Source: Streptosporangium amethystogenes
GTDB lineage: Bacteria > Actinomycetota > Actinomycetes > Streptosporangiales > Streptosporangiaceae
DNA length: 64,000 nucleotides
Assembly (NCBI RefSeq): GCF_000721075.1
Contig: NZ_JOEQ01000037.1
Location: forward strand, 1 to 64,000
Direction: 5' to 3'
Of this stretch, positions 33,519 to 42,030 are shown one piece after another (positions within the stretch are counted from its first letter, which is position 1; each line of letters begins with the position of its first letter). The notes under the pieces are model-generated. The model saw nothing but the letters and a program-made list of their open reading frames with translations. It was not told the DNA's origin and made no database searches. The translations under genes and the position numbers were made by a program.

Positions 33519-34814
33519 CTACTCGATCGTGGACAGGTCCAGGACGTACATCTTGTCCCCGATCGAATAGGTCATCAGCGCATCGAGTTGGCTCTGGGGA
33601 ATGGATATGAGCCCTTTCGCATCCGGTCTTAGGCCGAGATCGGCCATCCTGCCGGTCTCTACGTCGTAGAGGGCCATAACACTCTCTCCTCGGGGTCCGT
33701 GGAGAATCTGTTTGAAGAATCGCTCAAGGGCGAGGTCAGTGGGGCCATACAGTGTGGGGTCCGGCAATGGTCTTTCCCCGGAACCGTCGCGGTTGCGGAC
33801 GAAGCTGCGCAGGATGACCCGCTTTTGCTTCACCTTGTCCGTGCACGGCTTGACGGTGCATGTGACCTTGACCTTCTCGTAGCGCACCTTCACGCCCGCG
33901 CACCGGATGACACCGCATCTGACCTCCTCGTCGGCCGCGACCACGGCGTCGCGCCGTTCACCGGTCTCGGCGTTGAACAGTTCGGCGAAGCCGTTCTCCA
34001 CTCGATGGGCGCCCACCCACGGCCATTGCAGGATGCGCTGCCGCTCGGCGCCCTTCACCGGTTGCATCTGGCCCCCGCTCAGCGGCACCCGGTAGACACC
34101 CCCCTTCTCGTAGGCGAAGATCACGTTTTTGCCCACGACGGTCAGGTCGGTGATCTGGCCCAGCTGCTTCGTGGCGTTTCCCATGGGAACGTCGCTCACC
34201 GGCCGTGGCGTACCGCCGCGGACCGGCACCGTCCAGATCTGGGCGACCTGGTTCTTGCCCGCCTCCTTGAATGCCCACCAGACGATGTTCCCGTCTCCCG
34301 CCGCGATGTCGTCGGCGAAGCTCTGCGAGCCCTTCGTCAGGGGAATCTCGGCGATCCGCGTGGGCTTGCCGCTGTGCAGATCGTAGCTCCACAGGAACCG
34401 ACGCTTCCCGCCCGTGATCCCCGTGATGACCAGCAGCGTGCGATCGTCCAGAAGCAACTCCGGGTAGTAGTCGCGGCCGTCGGGCAGCGTGGCAGGGATC
34501 TTGTGTACGGCCTGTGGCCACACCTTCTCGATGGACGGAGGGATGACATCCGCCGGCGGTTTCGCCCTACCCGTCGGTTTGTCCGTCGCGTTGGCCACGG
34601 GCTGCGGCGCAACCGACGTACGTACGGCATTCACTGCCACGCCGGCTCCGCCGATCACCACGACCACGGCCACGGCCGCGAGCAGGGCCGCGGACCGCGC
34701 CCGCCGCCGGCGATGACGTGCCTTGACCGTCGCGGACAACCCTGCCGGCACCCGCGGCGCCCGTTCCGCCGCATCGACGAGAAAGCGGCTCAACTCGTTT
34801 TCAAGATCGTTCAT
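33519..34814 (-). CDS. membrane-anchored partner (putative anti-sigma-like protein) of the SigE-like factor
   Basis: 431 residues. A short cytoplasmic N-terminus (MNDLENELSRFLVDAAERAP) and a basic stretch precede one TM (SAALLAAVAVVVVIGGAGVA). A ~350-residue extracytoplasmic domain follows with beta-propeller-like segments (FLWSYDLHSGKPTRIAEIP, IWTVPVRGGTPRPVSDVP, VYRVPLSGGQMQPV). Four Cys (EVRCGVIRCAG, VTCTVKPCTD) could form disulfides. The start overlaps the sigma factor stop (ATGA). Position and topology suggest it senses envelope state and restrains the sigma factor, but no zinc anti-sigma motif is visible. Confidence 0.7.
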   Translation of the reverse strand: MNDLENELSRFLVDAAERAPRVPAGLSATVKARHRRRRARSAALLAAVAVVVVIGGAGVAVNAVRTSVAPQPVANATDKPTGRAKPPADVIPPSIEKVWPQAVHKIPATLPDGRDYYPELLLDDRTLLVITGITGGKRRFLWSYDLHSGKPTRIAEIPLTKGSQSFADDIAAGDGNIVWWAFKEAGKNQVAQIWTVPVRGGTPRPVSDVPMGNATKQLGQITDLTVVGKNVIFAYEKGGVYRVPLSGGQMQPVKGAERQRILQWPWVGAHRVENGFAELFNAETGERRDAVVAADEEVRCGVIRCAGVKVRYEKVKVTCTVKPCTDKVKQKRVILRSFVRNRDGSGERPLPDPTLYGPTDLALERFFKQILHGPRGESVMALYDVETGRMADLGLRPDAKGLISIPQSQLDALMTYSIGDKMYVLDLSTIE

Positions 34815-35335
34815 CGCGGGCTCCCGTGGGTCGCGGGCGAGGGGGAGAGAGAGGACCGCAGCTTGTCCAGGCCCCGCGAGGCCTGACTGCGTACGGTTCC
34901 CGGGGAGATGCCGAGCACCTTGGCGATCTCGGCGTCGGTGAGCTGCTCGTAGTAGCGCAACACCAGCACGGCACGCTGCCTGCGAGGCAGAGCGGACAAC
35001 TCCTCCCAGAGCCTTTGCTGCTTCTCCAAGGGGAAGACCTCGTGGCCGACCCGATCCGGCGGGTCTCCAGTGAGGTGTTCACGCCTGTGCCGCCGCCAGA
35101 TGCTGATGTGCAGCCGCGCCATCGTGATCCGCGCGTAACTGTTCGGATTGTCCTTACGCCGCACTTTCGACCAGGCACCGCGCACCCGTAGGAGGGTCTC
35201 CTGGACAAGGTCGGCGGCGTCGTGAGGGTTGCCGGTCAGGACATATCCGTAGCGGAGCAGCGCGTCCGCTTGCTCGGCCACGAATCTGTCGAAGCCGGGT
35301 TCGTCGTCCAATGGGGGTCCCTTCTCGATCCTCAC
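34811..35335 (-). CDS. SigE-family ECF RNA polymerase sigma factor
   Basis: 174 residues. Region 2: FDRFVAEQADALLRYGYVLT and DAADLVQETLLRVRGAW. Region 4: LSALPRRQRAVLVLRYYEQL and AEIAKVLGISPGTVRSQASR. Matches the actinobacterial SigE-like (SigE70) group, usually paired with a downstream membrane protein, as here (4-bp overlap). Confidence 0.92.
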   Translation of the reverse strand: MRIEKGPPLDDEPGFDRFVAEQADALLRYGYVLTGNPHDAADLVQETLLRVRGAWSKVRRKDNPNSYARITMARLHISIWRRHRREHLTGDPPDRVGHEVFPLEKQQRLWEELSALPRRQRAVLVLRYYEQLTDAEIAKVLGISPGTVRSQASRGLDKLRSSLSPSPATHGSPR

Positions 35336-35521
35336 GACCCAGACGGCTCAAGGGGCCAAAGTGTTGCACCGCGCGGCGAGATGTTTTCCCGAACTCCTAG
35401 GAGCTTTGCCTGCGCCGAGCGGTGTCCCAAGCCGACCTGCTACTTTCCCGTCTCTGTCCGAGCCGCAGGACAGGAGGGACTTCACAACCGGCAGACAGGT
35501 GCGCGCGGCGGTGGCCACCGG

Positions 35522-35917
35522 ATACGTCCGGGGGCACTGCTGCTCGATTGGAGGATCAGCCGCGGAGGGGTCGGCATCGACGCCATCGTCCACTGCGGTT
35601 CTACGGGAATCGTCCAGACAGTGGAGATCTTCCGTGATTTCGACACCCGTCCCGGGGCTCGGGTGCTCTTGCTGGGCATGGACGTGTTCTCCATGTCGGC
35701 CGAGCGGGTGGTGGAAGTCCTGCGGGAGCGCTTCGAGATCGAGGAGGACGGCTACAGCTGTACCGTTCCGGAGCTGTCGATTGGCCTGGGGCGCCCCATG
35801 GTTCCGGATCAGGACGCTGACGAAGAAGAGCGCGAGCGCTACACCTGTTTCGATAACGTCCTGGTCGCCGGCTCGGGTTACTACGCACCACCTTCCATGC
35901 CGGAGGCCGGACAGTAA
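35522..35917 (+). pseudogene. N-terminally truncated hypothetical protein
   Basis: The open frame encodes RPGARVLLLGMDVFSMSAER, VVEVLRERFEIEEDGYSCTV and DNVLVAGSGYYAPP, ending TAA 35915-35917. It looks like the second half of small actinobacterial proteins with two related domains. The upstream part (GGVGIDAIVHCGSTGIVQTV) is the tail of a first domain whose beginning is absent, and there is no convincing start codon or ribosome site. Function unknown. Confidence 0.45.
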
Positions 35918-35993
35918 AGCATGGAGATGACGGCATGGGGTGAGGTGCTCCAGAGATTCCGGACAGACCACTCGCGACCTTCTGCAACACCCT

Positions 35994-36743
35994 TTAGAGG
36001 ACCGCGCTCCCGAGGATCACGCACACGATGCACACGACGAGGGAGACCGCCGCCACCACGCCTCCCGCGATCAGCGACGAGAAGAAAGCGCGTTCGAGGG
36101 CGAGGCCGAACGTCAGGATGGCGGGGACGAAGGACAGGCAGAACGGGACGAGGGCGAGCAGGCCCACCGCGCCCACGACGCTCCGGGCTCCCGTGGGCAC
36201 GACGCGGTCGCCCTCGGGGGTGAGGGCGGCGGGGAAGACCTCGCCCGCCTCCGCCTCCGGCACGGTGGCGACGGTGATCGGGTTCCGCGCCGGGTCGTCG
36301 AAGACGAACCACGCCCGGCAGTCGTAGCGCCCCTTGCCGACGCGTTCGCAGGAGACGACGTGGGCGGTCCCGGGCGTGCCCTTCCGGCCGAGCGCGACCT
36401 CCAGATCGGGAAGGGTGGTCGAGATCACGGTGTAGGCCAGAAACGAGAGCCCGGCCGTCGAGAAGAGCATCATCCCTGCGGCGCCGAGGAGTTCCCTGAG
36501 AGTGCGGTGCTGCTTGATCCCCCGGCGGGCCTCCTCCTTGCGACGGGCCTTCTCCGCGAGGCGGGCCTGCTGCAGCCGGTAGTCCTTCCTGGACTGGCCC
36601 CGCTGCCGCGGGACGACGGGCACGGCCGGTTCGGGGCTCTCCGGGAACCCGGTGGCGGCGGGAGGCCCGTCGCCGGGGGACCGTCGGGTGCGGCCCTTCC
36701 GGGAGCGGGACTTCCTGCCGGTGGTGTCTGGCGTGCGGGACAT
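35994..36743 (-). CDS. putative integral membrane protein
   Basis: 249 residues. A basic, Pro/Ser-rich cytoplasmic N-terminus (~85 residues) is followed by a TM (GMMLFSTAGLSFLAYTVIST). A ~75-residue external domain has two Cys (VSCERVGKGRYDCRAWFVF). Three more TMs close the protein (VVGAVGLLALVPFCLSF, FGLALERAFFSSLIAGG, AVSLVVCIVCVILGSAVL). No family recognised; codon usage and topology support a real gene. Confidence 0.7.
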   Translation of the reverse strand: MSRTPDTTGRKSRSRKGRTRRSPGDGPPAATGFPESPEPAVPVVPRQRGQSRKDYRLQQARLAEKARRKEEARRGIKQHRTLRELLGAAGMMLFSTAGLSFLAYTVISTTLPDLEVALGRKGTPGTAHVVSCERVGKGRYDCRAWFVFDDPARNPITVATVPEAEAGEVFPAALTPEGDRVVPTGARSVVGAVGLLALVPFCLSFVPAILTFGLALERAFFSSLIAGGVVAAVSLVVCIVCVILGSAVL

Positions 36744-36919
36744 GCCTCGATCATGGCCGGGGGCACTTGAGACCCACCTGCAACCAGATGGGACCGGGCT
36801 CTCAGCGTCCGCTCAGCATGGCTCAGCCTGGGCACAGGATCGCTGGGGCAGCGTAGAGGTGATCCGCAGGGCCTGATCCCCCGCCTCCCTCGTAAGGGCC
36901 TCTCATGGAGGAGTCCGTC

Positions 36920-37165
36920 ATGCTGACCCACGCCACACGTCCGGGACATCCGGAGGAGCTTCTCACCGGCCCGGCTTTCTCCGCCGGGCTGCGCCGGGTG
37001 GAGCACCGCCTGAACCGGCCGAGCTTCGCGGCCGAAGGCGAGCACCTCCTGGCGATCGACGCGTCCTTCCCCGGGAGCCTGATGACACACCGCTGCTGTG
37101 CGGGCTACGGGGGGAACCTCACATTGCCGAGTTCAAGCCTGCCGCGCTGCTCTTCGTTGGTGTAG
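36920..37165 (+). CDS. short hypothetical frame, possibly broken
   Basis: ATG 36920 has GGAGGAG six bases upstream. The frame encodes LTHATRPGHPEELLTGPAFS, GLRRVEHRLNRPSFAAEGEH and LLAIDASFPGSL before running into sequence that makes sense only in another frame as a nucleosidase remnant (from ~37114). It is probably the 5' part of a gene whose 3' end was lost. Function unknown. Confidence 0.3.
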   Translation: MLTHATRPGHPEELLTGPAFSAGLRRVEHRLNRPSFAAEGEHLLAIDASFPGSLMTHRCCAGYGGNLTLPSSSLPRCSSLV

Positions 37166-37310
37166 CCGGCGCTCTGCATTCCCACATCGCGTTGGGAGAT
37201 GTGGTGATGGCTACGCTGCGCTGGCCATCGAAATGGAAGGTGCCGGTGTGGCCCAGGCCGGACATCTGAACCGGGCGCTGCCGGTGGTCGTGCCGCCGGT
37301 CCTGACGGAG
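37114..37310 (+). pseudogene. MTA/SAH-nucleosidase-like (PNP/UDP family) remnant with internal deletion
   Basis: One frame gives EPHIAEFKPAALLFVGVAGA and LHSHIALGDVVMAT (N-terminal nucleoside phosphorylase fold). A second frame, immediately after, gives AALAIEMEGAGVAQAGHLNR and ALPVVV, which contains the family's MEGAG active-site motif. About 70 residues between the two blocks are missing. The end (RGISD-type motif) is not recognisable. Confidence 0.65.
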
Positions 37311-37748
37311 CCTGCCCTTCGGCCGCGGCCGGGCGTGCGGGTGCTCACCTGGACTCGGTGGTCAACCGCATGGCCGCCCAGACCGCCACAACTACGCTGC
37401 CGCGGCCACAGGCCGACGCCGACGACTCGCTGCCGCCTACCGATTGGCTGGTCTGCCGGCCGGGCACGGACAGGAAGAAGAGCCGCGGGCGCGGATCACC
37501 GTCGGCGACGCGTATGCCGCTGATCGGCTGCCGGCGTTCCTGGAGCGGATGGGCGTGTGCGGTGGCTGTGGAGAAGGGGGCCGGCGGTGTGCGGCCACTG
37601 CGGGCGCGTCACGGACCGGCTGCGAATGGGACCTAGAGATCGACTCGGTCACCGCGATCTATTGCGGCCGAGAGGTCGGATAGCGCGTCGAACGGCGAAG
37701 GGCCCCATCGCGGCGGCCGATTCGCGCTGCGCGACCTAGGATCGGGCC
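37311..37748. other. degenerate region, no intact gene
   Basis: Several short overlapping plus-strand frames, one with clustered Cys (ERMGVCGGCGEG), none complete or recognised. Probably decayed coding DNA between the nucleosidase remnant and the ECF41 sigma gene. Confidence 0.4.
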
Positions 37749-38693
37749 ATGCCCTTGACCGCAGACGACGTCGACCGGTTCGAGGCATCCAGGCCGCGCC
37801 TGGAGGCCGTCGCCTACCGCCTCCTCGGCTCCGCGGGGGAGGCCGAGGACGCCGTGCAGGAGACGTTCCTGCGCTGGCAGGCCGCCGACATCGACCGCAT
37901 CGAGGTCCTTGAGGCCTGGCTGACGAAGGTTCTCACCAACCTGTGCCTCAACCAGCTCACCTCCGCGCGGGCACGTCGCGAGACCTATGTGGGCCAATGG
38001 CTTCCCGAGCCGCTGCTCGCCGGTGACCCGATGCTCGGCCCGGCCGACACCGCTGAGCAGCGCGAATCGGTCTCGTACGCGGTCCTCACCCTCATGGAGC
38101 GCCTCTCCCCTAACGAGCGGGCGGTGTACGTGCTGCGGGAGGCCTTCGACTACCCGCACCGGGAGATCGCCGAGATCCTCGACATCACCGAGGCCGCCAG
38201 CCAGCAGATCTTCCACCGCGCCAAGAAGCACGTCGCGGACGGCAAGGCGCGCACCGAGATCGACGAGGCCGCCGCCCGGCGGATCGTCGAGGAGTTCCTG
38301 GCGGCCGCCACCAGCGGCCGGACCGAGCCGCTCGTGCGCCTGCTCACCGAGGACGCCATCTCGATCGGCGACGGCGGCGGGAAGGTCCCGGCCCGCGCCA
38401 AGGCGTTCGAGGGCGCCGTCGCGGTCGCGAAGTTCCTGTGGGGCCTGTTCAAACCCGGCGAGGCCAAGCGCGCCATGGCCGGCGGCGCGCCCGAGGTCTA
38501 CGCCTGGACCGCCAACGGAGACCCCGCCGTCGTGGCCGTCGTGGACGGCCGGGTCGTCGGCGTCATGTGCCTGGAGGTCACCGCCGAGGGCATCGCCGCG
38601 TTCCGCAACCAGGTCAACCCCGACAAGCTCGAACGCGCGACCGCGCACTGGGCGACCGTCGACCACGGCGAACCCCTGTTTAACGCCTTCTGA
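37749..38693 (+). CDS. ECF41-family (SigJ-like) RNA polymerase sigma factor with SnoaL tail
   Basis: 314 residues. Region 2: RLEAVAYRLLGSAGEAEDAV and QETFLRWQ. Region 4: MERLSPNERAVYVLREAFDY and ITEAASQQIFHRAKKHV. A C-terminal NTF2/SnoaL-like domain (~180-314) contains AISIGDGGGKVPA, WTANGDPAVVAVVDGRVVGV and NPDKLERA. In ECF41 factors this tail regulates activity in place of an anti-sigma factor. It precedes a flavoprotein gene by 93 bp; ECF41 factors typically drive a neighbouring oxidoreductase-type gene. Confidence 0.92.
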   Translation: MPLTADDVDRFEASRPRLEAVAYRLLGSAGEAEDAVQETFLRWQAADIDRIEVLEAWLTKVLTNLCLNQLTSARARRETYVGQWLPEPLLAGDPMLGPADTAEQRESVSYAVLTLMERLSPNERAVYVLREAFDYPHREIAEILDITEAASQQIFHRAKKHVADGKARTEIDEAAARRIVEEFLAAATSGRTEPLVRLLTEDAISIGDGGGKVPARAKAFEGAVAVAKFLWGLFKPGEAKRAMAGGAPEVYAWTANGDPAVVAVVDGRVVGVMCLEVTAEGIAAFRNQVNPDKLERATAHWATVDHGEPLFNAF

Positions 38694-38698
38694 TCGCT

Positions 38699-38716
38699 AT
38701 GTGAGGTGCTTCACAT
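38699..38716. promoter_or_regulatory. perfect CRP-type site ATGTGA-N6-TCACAT
   Basis: ATGTGAGGTGCTTCACAT matches the TGTGA-N6-TCACA consensus exactly with one extra symmetric base on each side. It lies ~70 bp before the flavoprotein start (38787), in the only sizeable gap after the ECF41 gene. Confidence 0.6.
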
Positions 38717-38786
38717 CGCGTTCCTGTCAGGAAACGGCGCGCCACTCGGTTCAAGTGGCAAACCCGCGCAAGATGGGAGCAAGGAA

Positions 38787-39983
38787 ATGCAGCACCGCAT
38801 CGTCGTCCTCGGAGCCGGATACACAGGAGCCATCGCCGCCGGCCGCCTCGCCAGGCGGCTCCGCCGCGAGGACGTCGCCATCACCCTCGTCAACGCCGAG
38901 CCCGACTTCGTCGAACGCGTCCGCATGCACCAGCTGGCGGCCGGCCAGGACCTCAAGCCCCGGCCATTCAGCGAGATGTTCGCGGGCACCGGCGTCGAAC
39001 TGAGGCTCGCGAAGGTCACCGGCGTCGACGTCGACCGCAAGACCATCGCCGTCATCGACGCGAACGGCGCCGAAGAACTCGCCTACGACACGCTCGTTTA
39101 CGCCCTCGGTAGCGGCTGGAACGCCCAAGGCGTCCCCGGGACCGCCGAGCACGCCTATGAGATCGCCAGCCGCCCCGGAGCACTCCGGCTGCGCGAGCGC
39201 CTGGCCCGCCTCGGCGCCGGGCAGACCGTGGTCGTCGTCGGCGGCGGCCTCACCGGCCTGGAGGCCGCGACCGAGATCGCCGAGGCCTGCCCGGACCTCG
39301 ACGTCGCCCTCGCCGCCCGCGGCGGCCTCGGGGACTGGCTCTCGCCTAAGGGTCGCGAGCACCTGCGGAAGGTCTTTGGCAAGCTCGGGATCACCGTGCA
39401 CGAGCATGCCGCCGTCGTCGGCGTCGAAGCCGACCGCGTCGCCACCGCCGACGGGAAGGCCATCCCGGCCGCGGTCACCGTGTGGACCACCGGCTTCGCG
39501 GTGCACCCGATCGCGGAGGCGACCGCCCTGGAGGTCACCGGCACCGGCCAGATCGTGGTCGACGGGACCATGCGCTCGGTCTCGTACCCGGACGTGTACG
39601 CCGTCGGCGACGCGGCCATGGTGATGGGCCCCGGGGACAAGCCACTGCGGATGTCGTGCGCCTCGGGAGGTCCGACCGCGTGGCAGGCCGCCGACGCGAT
39701 CGCGGCGCGCCTGACCGGCGGGAAGCTCCCGAACACGCCGATCCGTTACTTCAACCAGTGCATCTCACTGGGCCGCAAGGAGGGCTTGATCCAGTACGTC
39801 ACCGCCGACGACCGCGCAGTGCGGGCTGTCCTGACCGGACGGCGCGCCGCCGTCTACAAGGAGCTGATCTGCAAGGGCGCCGCCTGGGGCGTCGCCAACC
39901 CGACGCTCGGGCTGCCGACCCGGCGCCGCCGCGTCACGTGGGAGCGGGCCGCGGCGGGCTCGGCCCTCAAGGCGCTGGCGTAG
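38787..39983 (+). CDS. NDH-2-like FAD-dependent NAD(P)H oxidoreductase
   Basis: 398 residues from ATG 38787 (GGAGCAAGGAA upstream). First Rossmann motif IVVLGAGYTGAIAAGRLARR, second (NAD) motif TVVVVGGGLTGLEAATEIAE, and the FAD-binding DVYAVGDAAMVMG near the C-terminus. Members of the type II NADH dehydrogenase / pyridine nucleotide-disulfide oxidoreductase group transfer electrons from NAD(P)H to quinones or other acceptors. No CxxC redox motif. Likely controlled by the adjacent ECF41 factor and possibly the CRP-type site. Confidence 0.88.
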   Translation: MQHRIVVLGAGYTGAIAAGRLARRLRREDVAITLVNAEPDFVERVRMHQLAAGQDLKPRPFSEMFAGTGVELRLAKVTGVDVDRKTIAVIDANGAEELAYDTLVYALGSGWNAQGVPGTAEHAYEIASRPGALRLRERLARLGAGQTVVVVGGGLTGLEAATEIAEACPDLDVALAARGGLGDWLSPKGREHLRKVFGKLGITVHEHAAVVGVEADRVATADGKAIPAAVTVWTTGFAVHPIAEATALEVTGTGQIVVDGTMRSVSYPDVYAVGDAAMVMGPGDKPLRMSCASGGPTAWQAADAIAARLTGGKLPNTPIRYFNQCISLGRKEGLIQYVTADDRAVRAVLTGRRAAVYKELICKGAAWGVANPTLGLPTRRRRVTWERAAAGSALKALA

Positions 39984-40094
39984 AGCACGAAGCGAAGCAG
40001 GCGCCCTGGATACTGCCGACCAGCGAAGAAGACGGGCGAAAAGATCAGGAAGCCTCACGGCAAGCACTTCAACGACCGCGACCCCCGCACAACT

Positions 40095-40275
40095 CCGGGA
40101 AACGATCACTGGAATTCCGGGAAGCGATCTTCCTGATCCCTCCTGCGTCCCAGGCCGGCCCTGCTCGTGAACACCCCACAAGAAGGCCGTTCTTGAAACG
40201 GCCGGACTGAAGTTGACGGGATCACGTCTGATCATCGCGATCAGGCGGGATCTTGTCGTTTCAGAGGTTTCCGAA
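40095..40275. repeat. mobile-element end, copy 2
   Basis: Homologous to the copies at 28043 and 45763: GCCGTTcttgaAACGGC, then TTGACGGGATC, a hairpin at 40220-40252 (one extra mismatch, C to A, in the left arm), then TTGTCGTTTCAGAGG. The ~100 bp before it (CGGGAAACGATCAC ... CTCGTGAACACCCCAC) also match copy 3 but not copy 1. Confidence 0.8.
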
Positions 40276-40426
40276 TCGAGTTTGTCCTGGTTTGGGAGCC
40301 GCGGAGCAGAGGTCCGGGAAGGCCCGGGTGGTGGCAGGGCGCTGGTGGAGATCGGAGTTCGCGTCGCTGGGCATGGCGATGCCGACTTCGGGCTGGGTGT
40401 TGCGACAAGGTGATCTGGATTGCGGG

Positions 40427-40850
40427 TTATGGGACGGGTGGTGGCCTGCTTCGGCCCGTGAGCGGCGAGCGGTCGAAGCGCTCTGCTGGGATCTCGAAGA
40501 TGTCGGCGGGTGCGTCGGGCTCGTCTGGGGGCTGGTGGGTGTGGCGCCACTGGTCGAGGAAGTGGTCGTTGGCGACGGTGACGAGCAACGCGATCAGGAT
40601 GGTCTGGGCGACGCGGCCGTGGGCGAGTCTGTTCTTCGGATCGCCAAGATCGAGGTCGTGGCCCTTGAGGCAGCCGTTCAGCCCTTCCGTCATGGCCCTG
40701 GCAGCGGAGTATGTCCCCCGCCACGAGGGGCTGAGGTGGTGCAGATCCTGGCGGAACTTGTCGAGGTCGCCGGGGTGCAGGGTGATGGTGTGTTGGTGGC
40801 AGATCTTCGGCAGTTGGCCGGTCTTGTGGTCGGGGGTGGGGGGCAAGGCG
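40427..40850 (-). pseudogene. C-terminal fragment of the same DDE transposase family
   Basis: About 139 residues (DHKTGQLPKICHQHTITL, YSAARAMTEGLNGCLKGHDL, NRLAHGRVAQTILIALLVTV) align with the last part of the 28.3-30.1 kb transposase. It includes the region of the last catalytic Glu. The fragment is cut at ~40865, where the duplicated winged-helix segment begins. Confidence 0.85.
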
Positions 40851-40870
40851 CGGGGGTTGGCAGCAGGATG

Positions 40871-41026
40871 GGCGGCTCGTCAGCGAGATCGCTACGGGCC
40901 GAGCCGGACGGCTCCTCGATGACCACACCGTCGTCTGCGGCCGTGTCGGTTTCGCTGGGGTCGTCGTCGGCGAACTCCGTCAGAGTCTCACGGGTGATTG
41001 CCGGTCGGCGCAGTTGCTCTTCGACG
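40871..41026 (-). repeat. second copy of the 156-bp winged-helix gene fragment
   Basis: Matches 31888-32043 with a single difference. Here the upstream end of the gene is preserved further (possible start MPARWPLKASPELPAVLAVE), but its downstream winged-helix domain is replaced by the transposase fragment. The two loci are therefore complementary halves of one ancestral gene. Confidence 0.85.
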
Positions 41027-41125
41027 GCCAGCACTGCGGGAAGCTCAGGCGAAGCCTTCAAGGGCCACCGGGCAGGCACGCACGAGTGGTTGTCCTGTTG
41101 TACGCGCGGGGCCAGGATCGCTCGC

Positions 41126-41299
41126 GTGAGCTTCTTCTGTGAGTACTACCGGGCTGCGGATCGTGCGGCGGCGATCGTCCGACCGGACCGTTCCCGTGTG
41201 ATCGACGATCCTGAGTACGGAGTTGCCGGGTTCGACGCCGTGGAGACCGGGCCTTCCACCTCACTCTCTCCTGGGAGAAGCGCTGCCTGGTCTGGGTGA
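41126..41299 (+). CDS. short hypothetical protein, probably a 5' fragment
   Basis: GTG 41126 to TGA 41297-41299, 57 residues: SFFCEYYRAADRAAAIVRPD, VIDDPEYGVAGFDAVETGP. The first ~45 residues look like the start of a conserved actinobacterial protein (RAxDRAAAxxRPD...GFDAVETK pattern). The last residues look random, so a frameshift or deletion is likely. Confidence 0.35.
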   Translation: MSFFCEYYRAADRAAAIVRPDRSRVIDDPEYGVAGFDAVETGPSTSLSPGRSAAWSG

Positions 41300-41586
41300 T
41301 CGACTCGGTTGACGGCTGGTGACACGTTCGTTGACGGCACCCCGATACGGCAGAAAGGGATCACACGCGGGGATAGCCGCTGGTCAGCGTTGGGGGGTGC
41401 TGCAAAGCGGCCTTTGGCGGCGGAGATAGCTTGGGGATGTGGAGGAGGCTGAGCAGCGGCTCGTCACCGGGCGGCTGCCGAGACCGGCGAACCGGTCGCC
41501 GGCGACGCCCTCGACGGGGCGGTCATCCATGTCGTACTGACCGGCGGCACACTCTCGATGGCGTAGGGGAATCCGGAGGTCTGACC
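41300..41586. other. intergenic region upstream of the thioredoxin operon
   Basis: About 290 bp with no convincing gene. Presumably carries the promoter for the trx operon, but no clear -35/-10 pair stood out. Confidence 0.35.
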
Positions 41587-42030
41587 ATGCGGTCACAGGC
41601 CAAGGACGCGAGCGTCGTCCAATGCTCGAAATGCGGACGGAAGAACCGGCTGCCCAGGGCCGCCTCAGGAATCCCGCGGTGCGGCGACTGCCACCAGCCG
41701 CTTCCCTGGGTCACCGAGGCGGGGGACGACGACTTCAGCGAGGTCGTCGAGGCAGCCCGGGTCCCGGTGGTCGTCGACTTCTGGGCACCTTGGTGCGGCC
41801 CATGCCGCATGGTCAGCCCGGCGTTGGAGCAGGTCGCGGCCGATCTTGCCGGTCGCCTGAAGCTGGTGAAGGTGAACGTGGACGAAGCGCCCCGGCTCTC
41901 GGAGCGCTTCACCGTACAGGCCATCCCGACCCTTGTCGTGATCGATCAGGGCCGGGTCGTCACCCGGCGATCGGGCGCGGCGCCGGCTCCCTCCCTACGC
42001 GAATGGGTGGACGATGCGCTGGCCGCCTGA
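41587..42030 (+). CDS. thioredoxin with N-terminal zinc ribbon (TrxC/thioredoxin-2 type)
   Basis: 147 residues from ATG 41587, with GGAGG seven bases upstream. N-terminal zinc-binding CSKCGRKN...PRCGDC, then a thioredoxin fold with the active site FWAPWCGPCRMVSP and the cis-Pro loop VQAIPTLVV. Reduces disulfides in the cytoplasm; the zinc ribbon is typical of oxidative-stress thioredoxin 2. The stop overlaps the next gene by 17 bp, coupling it to a TrxR-like flavoprotein. Confidence 0.92.
   Translation: MRSQAKDASVVQCSKCGRKNRLPRAASGIPRCGDCHQPLPWVTEAGDDDFSEVVEAARVPVVVDFWAPWCGPCRMVSPALEQVAADLAGRLKLVKVNVDEAPRLSERFTVQAIPTLVVIDQGRVVTRRSGAAPAPSLREWVDDALAA

Noticed and set aside
35348..35971. 207-residue minus-strand frame opposite the truncated hypothetical
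   Set aside because: Composition is shadow-like; the plus strand frame gives a well-formed acidic protein segment.
38699..38787. ECF41-type promoter (TGTCACA / CGTC) upstream of the flavoprotein
   Set aside because: TTCACA and TGTCAGG strings are present, but no pair has the right sequence and 16-17 bp spacing, so I list only the CRP-type site.
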